Source of the DNA: Ciona intestinalis | Taxonomy: Eukaryota; Chordata; Ascidiacea; Phlebobranchia; Cionidae | Assembly (NCBI RefSeq): GCF_000224145.3 | Contig: NC_020175.2 | Span: forward strand, 1,304,881 to 1,368,880 | Direction: 5' to 3' | DNA length: 64,000 nt | Part shown: positions 55,301 to 64,000 of the stretch, in pieces | How the letters are laid out: each line of letters begins with the position of its first letter | Position numbering within the stretch: position 1 is the first letter of the stretch | Made by a program: the position numbers and the translations under genes | Notes under the pieces: model-generated | What the model was told of the DNA's origin: nothing | Seen by the model: the letters and a program-made list of their open reading frames with translations, nothing else | Databases searched by the model: none

Positions 55301-58300
55301 ATGAAAACACACACACCTATATATATACTTATTATCGCTTTAGTCGTTCTTGTCTTGCTATTTTAAACACAGTACCAATCAGGCATGATTACTCGGCTTA
55401 TGGTAAACTCCTATAAGATATCTTATATAGATATAAATATAGTCTATGCCATTTGGGGAAAAAACGAAAAGAAATTCTCCACCAAGCTTGGTAGGCTATT
55501 TTGTGTGGTTATACACTGATACCCAGGAAATAACTTTCAATTAGTTGCTGAAGCCATTTAAAGTATTGTTAATACCTTAAAAAAACCCTCTGATTTGCTT
55601 ATCTATCAAAACTGCACCAATAAACCGTAAACCGCTGATAGGCCGGGTTTTCCCCACAAACGAAATATTGTATTGTGACGTCACAGTGCCCGCGAGTGAC
55701 GTTTTTTTACAACTTTGAAATTTGATTTTTTAAACCTTCATATCTTTTAAATTAAAGAAAATTTTCACAAAGTAGCTGTTAATTTAGCATCAGTAGACAT
55801 AAAACTTTATTCTTATGCAAAAAACTGCGCAACCATGAGAACCGTGGGCCAGACACTTTAAAGTATTTTCTAGTATCTTATAGCTATCATAAGTTTAGTA
55901 ATAAAGTATTAGCAATAGGTTATTGTAGGATGCTGTTTTAATTTTTCAATATTTTTAAAACATAAAAGGTAAACAAGTTTGCTGCAGTCTCATATGCTCC
56001 ATTTGTAACCAAGAAAATGAGACATTTTCCACTATGTTGGCACAATGGCGTATGCCCAGCATATGTGAACGTTAGTCAGAAGCATCTAACCTTGGCTGTT
56101 AAGATGTTCTCCCATTTGTTACAATTAAAGCCTACATTGTAACATGTTCCATGGCATGTTTTGTTTTTTCTGTGTGAAAGTTTTTTCAGTTTATGGCTCG
56201 GAACTTTTAGTAATCAGTGTGTTATTTGCATAACCATGTTAAGTAGTGATGCAAAAATCACTTTTAGATCAAAAACGAACCCATTTGATGAAACCCCCTT
56301 AGCTACAGACTGGAGACAACTTGACAGTGAACTTGATAAGGAGATTTCAAATACTGTGGCTTTGTCAGTATATGCTTATAAAGGTGAGGTTTATGTTATT
56401 AATATGTGTTATTAATATGAAATTTTTTATTCTGCTTAGTGTTTTACTGATTTGCGAAGCTGTAGTGTAGTACACAAATCGGGTTTAACCACGCTTTCTA
56501 ACTGATGTCCCCCCTCCCCCTATTTACCCATAGCATGTTTTAACAACTGTTGTTTTGCTGTGAATTCCCTTTTTTTTCATTTTTTAAAAAAATAATATGA
56601 ATATGATCTGTTGTATTAGAAGAGGTATATAAAATTATATGTTATGTTAAAAACCACACAAACACCAGGTGCAAAAGATGAAGTGAAGTTGCGCAACTTG
56701 GCCAAACTTGCCACCACCAGCACAAACAAACCAAGTACAGACCTTGATGTAAATAAAGTCACCAACACACCGTGGTACAAAGCTGAGTTTGAAAGCTCAA
56801 ATGCAAACAACCAAAGTTCGTGGTCACATAAAGTAGAGGTGAGTGGCAGGGGAACTGTTCACCAAACCTACATTAGTTGCTATATTAGGGATTTTTAAAC
56901 ACCTCTTCTCTTCTTTTGATGGGTGTCAAACCCCGAGGTGGCAGATTGAGCAAGGCCGGCTCTGGGAATCTCTTGTGTTGCATTAATTAATGAAGATGAA
57001 AAGAATGACTATCCCTGCTTCTCCTGCAAAAAGTTCAGCGCCTAAGTTGATAACCAATGTTGTTTTAATATATAGTTAAAATGCATTCATTTATAATATG
57101 CAGTTTCTTTTGAAATGATCACAAAAATACCCAGAATATCTATTTCAGACTTTACTTTAATTTATGCAATGTTTACCGTGTAATGGTCCATTCCCTTAAA
57201 CATAAGCTGTTTACAAACATAGGTAAGAAACTGGGAGAAGCGTTTACAACACATGGCTAGTGGTAGCAATGCTGATGTTATGCTGAAGGAAGCTGAGAAG
57301 CATTGCAAGGCTTATAGAAGTAAACTACCAAAAACGCCAGGTGTTTAAACTGTTGGAAACTATGGTTTAATGCAGTTATCTTATGCACTTGTTTTTACAA
57401 GTTTTTCGAATATCCCTTTTATAGCTAAGAGGCTTTTTTATTAAAGTGTTATTTGGGTTAAGGATACAGTGAGATTTAATTAGAAAATTCAGTTTAACCC
57501 AAGTTTTTTTTGGGTAACATCTTGATTCACTAGTGACTACTGAAACACCTATAGTTTATTAAGTTATACTCACCATCTGGTTAAACAACCATAGCCAATT
57601 TATTGTAATGTCACCTGATTAATGCAGTGTAGAAATATCCAAGATTGGCCTGCCACTTTGGAATCTACTATTTTTGTAATATTTACTTTTATGCAACCCC
57701 AATTATAATATATGTATATTTTAAATATTTACCTTTTACCGCAGGTGACCCATCCACCTACTCAGAAGGCCAAGCACCTTCAGATGAATTACAGCAAGCT
57801 TGTGTCTTATTTGCTGGAGCTATTAAAGCTAAAGGTAAAGAAGCAAAAAATCACCTGATGTTGGCCCATGCTCTTGAGGAGCAAACTTTGTTGGATGAAA
57901 TGTATGGGCTTGCTACAAAGGTATAGTACTGTGGGATAAGATGGGATTGCAATAGCGCTGAATATTCCATATTTTCTTATCTTGTTTTTAACAATTAACA
58001 ATGCTCTTTTAGAGTTGAGAGGCCACAGATATCTAATTCTGTGAATATTCTTTGTATAGACCGATAAAACCAGTAACTTTTTTCTGTCTGGCATCCTGTG
58101 ACAATATATATTCAACAACAATATAACAAACTCTACACATTTAATATCAGGAAGATGAAGCAATAGGTGCGGGGTTGGACAAGGAAGCCAAGGATAGTTC
58201 ACGATTAGAGGAATGCATGGCCATCTGTAAGTTACGTGGAGTTCCACCTAATGCACCTCTTGCTTTACAACTGAAAGGTATAGATGAGGAATACAAGGCT

Positions 58301-61300
58301 TTACTTGAGAGTGGACAATCTGGTAAAGCAGATCATGTTCAAATGTTGTATGCATGGAGGTCTAAGCAAGCGTTACAGGCAAGATATTTACTTTGTAAAC
58401 TCTGTAAACAATCCAATAGTTATTACATTGTAAAACATCTATTCTAATGATGAGAGGCTTTATGCCACATGATGGATTAAGGCCAGATTTGGCCCATTAC
58501 CCCAACACCACACCTCATCGCACTCAGACGCATATTATTGGCAGCATATTTTATCCTTGGTTCTTACGAGTTACCACACTTTTCAACTTTGTGTATGATT
58601 TTTATTTGATATGGCTTACAATTTGGACAACCCATTAGTGACCACTGCGTTGGAGCAAAGTCCGCTAAGTGTCTTGCCCATGGAAACATACGCGATCAGT
58701 GTTAACACTGTCGTCCAGCGTCAAGCCGGGGACACTTTGGTTTCGGGTATCGATATAATATTATTTATCTCATCCAGGATGAGAAATCTACGTTACAACG
58801 TGGGGATGAAAGTAAGCCATTATCACAAGCTTACCTCAAGTACATGGATGCTGTGACCACTGATCCCAACAATCATCTGTGCAACCTTCACCTTGGGAGG
58901 ATGCTTATCGAGCGTGGGGACCACAAGGAGGCAGTAGAGAGGTTACAACAAGCTGTTGGGTTGAAGCCAACTAGTGCGGAGGCAAGGTAGGTGGGTAGGT
59001 GTGTAGGTGTGTTTGTGGGCTGTGTATGGGTGTCTTCATATGTACCAGACACGCATGTTATGCTGGAAGGACATCGTAATTTATAGGTGTCGTGTGTTAT
59101 ATTACATTAAATACACATGGTGTATTCATACACCTCATGCTTACTATTGAGCTATAACATAGGTGACTTCTTAGGCACCATACACACATGTCTATATTCA
59201 TACATCTCATTCTCACTGTTGAGTTACACCATGGATGTCTATTTATGCACCAGGCACACATGGTATATTTATACATCTTATGCTCACTGTTGAGTTACAA
59301 AAAGGGTGTCTTTCTATACACCGGAAACACATGGTGTGAACACCTGATACTCACAATCTAGTTATAACACGTACAATCCCACCCAGGTTCCTCCTTGGTC
59401 TAGCATTATGCATGCAAGATAGTGGGCCAGGTGATAGAGCAGATGAAGCAATCAACTTCTTACATGAAGGTCTTGAACAATTGCTGCTTCGAAGGCAAAC
59501 AGAAGCAGACACATCTGGTAAGTTAAGCAAGTACATTATTGCTTGTTTGTGTTATGTATTAACTGTTGCTGTTTTATGACTCTGATTTTTTTAAAATAAT
59601 TCTATGGCAATTTCATTATTGTGCTTGGAAGACTTACATCGGGGTTGGCAACCTAAGGGCTGTGCTACCAAATTAAAAGAAGATATTTTTTTTTCACTCT
59701 GTTAAAGTTATGAATGAATGAATGTAACTTACTTTATCCTTGCATGGTCGGAAAACGACAGTCGTTATAACACGGGTGTTCATACACCTCTTGCCAGCCT
59801 ACGAGTTACATACTGTGGAACTTCTTTTTAATGGAATATATAACTAATCAGCAATAAACACGGTATTTTATAATACACTGTGCCTTTTATTTAAGTGGTA
59901 AAAGTTGTGCCATTGTTACATCACAATTCAACAACACTTAATATTATTACGGTCCTTAAGACCGTGCACAGTTCAGGTTGGCCGGCAGTTGCACGAAAGT
60001 TGTTACCCTTGTTTAACATAAATTAGCCATTAAATGTTCCTCCTCAGTCATCACCCCTTCATCTTCCACCAACCTCCACGCTGAAGATATCTTCCGTCTC
60101 ACCAACATCCAGGTGATCCGAGGACTTCACATGCTCGCTGATAATTTAAAGATGAAGAAGATTGAAGGGATGAGGTCGTCCAAGGATGTTTATCATTGGT
60201 AAGTTAAAGATATAGTAGGTTGGGGTAAGGTGATCTATGTTTCATTTTGTTTTATTATCCAATTTAATAGTAAATAAAAATATATAAGAATATATAACCA
60301 TATCCTCGCGACTTTAAAACGATATTGTTAATTGTTGAAAACCTGATGGGGAAAATGGGATTGAGGTGATAACTAACGGTAACAATATTACCTCACAGGC
60401 TCACACTACAATAGATAAATATTGTAAAACTCCTTGTTTTGTCAAATTTTTTGAGTATAGGTTCAGTGGGAAATAAAAAGTAAAATTCTTTTTGTCTATT
60501 ACATATTTGTGTAAGAGCAATTAAAGCAGATAGAAATGAAACTGGACTTGTGAATATTTATTAGGTCTATAGACTTGCACAAATGTCTTATCATATCATC
60601 GTTATATTTAAACACTTGATTATTTGTTTGTATTTCTACTTACAGTGTTTGCCTACACGCGGGAATGGCTTTATGTTCATTATACCACAGAGGACCTCTG
60701 TTCCAACAGGTTTGTTTGCGTTTCATATTTACATAGTAGTAAGGTTTCATGTGTGCTAGGTTAACACAACCTGTCTATTTAAAACTAAATTTTTATTAGC
60801 TTAGTTATGTTGACATGTTACAACACTTAGATTTAAAACGTTTACAAGTAGTTATTGCCGATAATTCTTTTTAACGACTGATATTTTGTTGCTTATGCTT
60901 AATTTTCGCTGTTTTAATTAATTATATCTCGATACGGTATGAAATAAACTTTATGTCATATATTGTCAAATAATATATTTTTTACATTGTGTGTACGTTA
61001 TAAGCACATAACAGCAAGGGCAGTAATTCCCTTGTCTCTTGGTTTTATTTAATCTGATCTTGACCGTGTTTGAAAATATAAATAAATGTGTAGGTTATGT
61101 ATGGTATATATATATATATATAACTTATGTTATATATGCTGTATATGTTATATTATTTGAAAAGGAAATATAGAAATAGTTTATGTCATATGCAGATTAT
61201 CTGTTGATTTTGGGTGTTTTAACGAGGCATAATTACATTGATAACTTTAATTACTTTTATATTCTCAATCTCAGATAGAGTGGTTACTTCTCGATGCCCA

Positions 61301-64000
61301 CTATGCGTTGCTGGAGATCATGATAAGCGAGCTCCTTAGTGACACCGTGTGGATCGAACAGAGGTGTCGATACTTGTCAGCGATGATTCGTGCAAGCACC
61401 ATCACCAGGGATAATAAACTTCTTTCACTGCAAGAAAAAGTGAGTTTTAATTTGCGTGCCTTTGTTTGATGAATTAATGCAATTATTATTTTTTTAATTT
61501 GGCCGACAACTTAGACATTCCATAAGGCACCTCTGGATTTGAGCAACTGCAGTTATTGGTTTTAGCAGCAGTTTAGACCCTTAAATTCGCATCTTCTCAG
61601 CTAGTTCCAGGTTTACTAACCCCAGTATAGACTACTAGTGTCCTGCATCAATTTTACTGTTTTTGTGGAAAATTTTTGGTGTTTGTGACAAATTCTCAAG
61701 ATTTTTTAAAATAAGTAAAAACTGTGTTCAATGCTGCAGTTAGACACCTGTGGTATAACCATATAGTGTTAACCATGATGGTATAACTCACCCAGGTCTC
61801 CCAGAAGCTTGTCACCCTCAACCCATGCAACAGTGAATCATTATATCTACTTGGTATGTCACAACTCATGATATATGACAACCTAGCACTTGGTGTGCAA
61901 GACCATCAGCCTTTACTTGAGGCAAGGCAAAGTTTGGAGGCCAGTATTAACTTGGAGGGGAAGCCAGCATCTGGTGACGTGCCACCCAACATTAAAGGTA
62001 TGTTCTGTTATGAAAGGTACAAGGTGTAATGTAATAGAGATATTTATCAGAGGGGCCAAAGAGTTTGTTTTGAACATATGTGTATATTCCTATGTTTTGT
62101 TGGGTTGAGTTTCCTAAATATTTTACAAATAAAATAAAAATTAAGAATTGAATAAAGTAAAAACAACAGAATTTTTTAGTTTGGTTTCAAATTCAGAACA
62201 GAAATGGTGGAAAAAAAAGGAAGCTGCTGAAAAACCAAAGCAAGAAGTTAAAGAAGCTTCAAAAGTTGCCCCTGCTGCGAGGGGTGGCATGAGGGGTCGT
62301 GGAAGAGCGGCTCCGGCCCCTGCACGTGGTGCTGCAGCACGAGGTCGTGCAGCTTCCAGGGCTACACCAGCTAGAGGTCGAGCGGCACCTGCCCGTGGTG
62401 GAAGAGGAGCCGCGACACCAACTGCTGCATCTTCTAATACAAAATGTGAGAAAGATGCGGCTTCTCCTCAACCTGTGGCTTCTGTAAGTAGGAGGGTTTC
62501 TTTAACTTTATGGTTAATTTGAAAGTTAAATATAACTTAATTTTATTGTGAAAAGGTGATAAGCCTAATATGACTTCAATAAAAAACTATTGGTGTATGA
62601 CTTATTGTAAATGATTGTATAGGAAAAGATAAAGTATTTTTTTTTTTTTTTAATTTTTGAGTATACTATATAAAAATACAAATATTTTAAAAGCAAATGT
62701 GAGTTTATAGTTTATGGATATTATATTCTTTTATACATTCACTTGAACATTTAATAAAATGGCGTACCTTCCACCAGACCACCCCTGTCGTAAGCGCAAC
62801 TGCACCAATCAACCGAGTGACACATCATGCACGTCTTGGACTCGCACGTGCCCTTGCGCGAACTGACGATGAAAAATCGAACGCACGAACAAGATATGAA
62901 GAAGTTATCAAGATGGCTCCTGAAGTGAGTGAAATAAAATCGTGTGTTGTTTTATTATGTGGGTGAGGTCGTACAGTGTGGCACGCCATGATGCATGAGA
63001 ATAATATGAATTGATAGTAAATAACCTTGTGTTCCAGATACACGACGCTTATATTGAGTTGGCTGATCTCTTGGTACGTTTGGACCCTTTGGCCGCAGTT
63101 GATATTTATTGCCGGTATTTACCTTGTTTCTAACATATTAAACAAAATTACATACGTGGTAACTTATAAGTGAAAAAGGTGTGTATGATTAGACATGTTA
63201 TAACAATTGTCTCTTTCCTTTAATACCTACACTAGTGCACACTAACCTTTTTTGGGTTGGTGAACCCCTAAAATTTTTGCGATGAACTCATGCACCCCTG
63301 ATTGCTTTAACGTAAAACTAATGACATTTCACAATTTCAAGTGATGCGAGATATAGAATTCATATCTGTAGGATAGTGGCTAAATTTGTTAAAAATGTTC
63401 AAAAACTAAATATTGTTGTTGTAAATTTTTAAAGTTTGTGATGTACCCTTGAATACCTTTTCAGGTCATATTACATGTACTTCATATGTTCATGATATAC
63501 ATGCATTGATGCATATATACTTCATTATAGATTTCCAAGTTCGGGAGAAGAAGATTCATTTGACGACGCTTATATAAGCGGTGAGATCGTTAGTATTTTG
63601 ATGAAACATGAGAAATATGAAGATCAAAGACTTGTTCAACATATGGTTAAGTGGGGTAGAGTTATGGGGATAGGTGAGTAGAATTCAATGTGTGTTGTTA
63701 ATTGCCATATGTATTGCTAAGCATATGGTGCTTATACAGTATGGAGTTTTTCAAATACGAAACTACTGTATGTTTACCGTATGTTTAGTGTAACATAATT
63801 TTTTCTCTATGTGTTTCTTGCTCTTCTTACTCAAAAAAAACATTTTGTCCTGGATATAATTATGTAAGTATGGCATTTACATTATTATCAAACGTTTATC
63901 TCAGGAGTTCTTGAAAAATACATGGGAATCCTGGATTCCAAGTTTAAAACTGAGATGTTAAAAAACATATACGCTGGTGTTCATAGAAAAGATATTGACG
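52372..64000 (+). CDS. Cadherin-like-sandwich, U-box-like, TPR protein (3' incomplete)
   Basis: Exons: 52372-52533, 52960-53164, 53490-53656, 53869-54050, 56268-56383, 56669-56838, 57223-57340, 57745-57920, 58151-58378, 58778-58986, 59387-59517, 60048-60198, 60646-60709, 61275-61439, 61796-61997, 62197-62483, 62778-62924, 63038-63114, 63531-63673, 63904 to beyond the window. All phases agree; about 1065 residues visible. Residues 1-95 and 97-188 are two cadherin-like beta-sandwich repeats (LSPKFNRNTTEYEATVP, then EVSSEDGTVKNYLIRIKR; and SVDGSKTQEYVVTVLRK). Residues about 203-270 resemble a U-box (ECPMLLTPMYNPVSIQG ... SKTNPFDETPLATDW) without zinc ligands. Alpha-helical TPR-type repeats follow (LHLGRMLIERGDHKEAVERL; RLGLARALAR; AYIELADLLVRLDP). 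An Arg/Ala/Gly-rich linker is encoded near 62270-62430. No signal peptide, so cytosolic. The role is unknown; a ubiquitin-ligase scaffold is conceivable but unproven. Confidence 0.82.
54173..55857. mobile_element. TTAA-flanked inverted-repeat DNA element (family C, 1.7 kb)
   Basis: Left end AGTGTCTGGACCACG; right end, reverse-complemented, AGTGTCTGGCCCACG; bordered by TTAA at 54169-54172 and 55858-55861. Sub-terminal parts also face each other inverted (ACTCGCGGGCAC near 54322 and GTGCCCGCGAGT near 55685). No long reading frame, so non-autonomous. It occupies most of the 2.2-kb intron between exons 4 and 5 of the TPR protein gene. Confidence 0.75.
58615..58760. repeat. SINE body fragment beside an exon
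   Basis: ACAACCCATTAGTGACCACT, then TTGGAGCAA and AAGTGTCTTGCCCATGG, match the SINE body at 5011-5070. The fragment ends about 20 bp before the exon starting at 58778 and lies in the intron with the GC donor. Confidence 0.5.
59704..59812 (-). mobile_element. SINE 3' portion
   Basis: The (ATTC)n tail and the segment GGAAAACGACAGTCGTTATA match the SINE at 5449-5743 closely, in the same orientation. The 5' part with the tRNA-like head is absent; truncated copy in an intron of the TPR protein gene. Confidence 0.7.
60211..60370. mobile_element. Degenerate TA-flanked MITE
   Basis: Starts TAGTAGGTTGGGGTAAGGTG and keeps internal landmarks of the family (AATAGTAAATAAAAA, CTCGCGACTT, TTGTTAATTGTTGAAAAC). 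The right end is worn to GATGGGGAAAATGGG. Clearly older than copies 1-3. Confidence 0.5.
63236..63470. repeat. Relic related to the hAT-like element at 4798-5005
   Basis: GCGATGAACTCATGCACCCC and TTTAACGTAAAACTAATGAC are shared with the reverse complement of about 4905-4985. Ends are indistinct, so limits are approximate. Intron of the TPR protein gene. Confidence 0.4.

Noticed and set aside
60985-61160. Possible functional element in the (TA)n-rich tract
   Set aside because: It is a simple TA microsatellite in an intron with no other signal.

Overview
The window looks like an A+T-rich, intron-rich tunicate genome, most likely Ciona. The evidence is compact multi-exon animal genes with GT-AG introns of 200-1000 bp, protein families typical of chordates, many short transposon remnants with terminal inverted repeats (TIRs), and tRNA-derived SINEs. 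Two runs of N (1291-1603 and 5582-5666) are assembly gaps. All gene models below were built by eye from reading frame, splice-site and intron-phase agreement. There is no transcript evidence behind them.

Layout: (1) 1-3256 is repeat-rich DNA inside or beyond a large intron of a minus-strand CatSper-type cation channel (visible coding exons 3257-6066, pore half not seen). (2) 6609-12143, plus strand: methylmalonyl-CoA epimerase (MCEE) and methylmalonate-semialdehyde dehydrogenase (ALDH6A1), neighbours in both genome and pathway. (3) 13018-15929: three tandem, intronless pyridoxamine-phosphate-oxidase-like genes; copies 2 and 3 keep the flavin fold but have lost the residues that bind the vitamer substrate. 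(4) 16166-18065: a sphingosine-1-phosphate phosphatase. (5) 18673-48893: two divergently transcribed paralogues of a ZNF839-like, AT-hook-containing nuclear protein family, one on each strand with 1.67 kb between their start codons. A short-fibulin gene (39219-44386, minus) lies inside a 10-kb intron of the plus-strand paralogue. (6) 51660-52001: an intronless Tctex-type dynein light chain. (7) 52372-64000, running off the end: a large intracellular protein with two cadherin-like beta-sandwich repeats, a U-box-like module, tetratricopeptide repeats and an Arg/Ala/Gly-rich linker.

Mobile DNA lies almost entirely in introns and intergenic gaps. I see three TTAA-flanked inverted-repeat families, a TA-flanked 190-bp MITE in at least three copies, hAT-type elements with 8-bp target duplications (one nested in a SINE), tRNA-headed SINEs, and a roughly 640-bp repeat present twice in opposite orientation 33 kb apart.

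Functional threads: MCEE and ALDH6A1 both serve valine/propionate breakdown in mitochondria. The PNPO array concerns vitamin B6 or a new flavin-dependent activity. The ZNF839-like pair probably acts in the nucleus. No prokaryotic features, CRISPR arrays or rRNA genes were seen.
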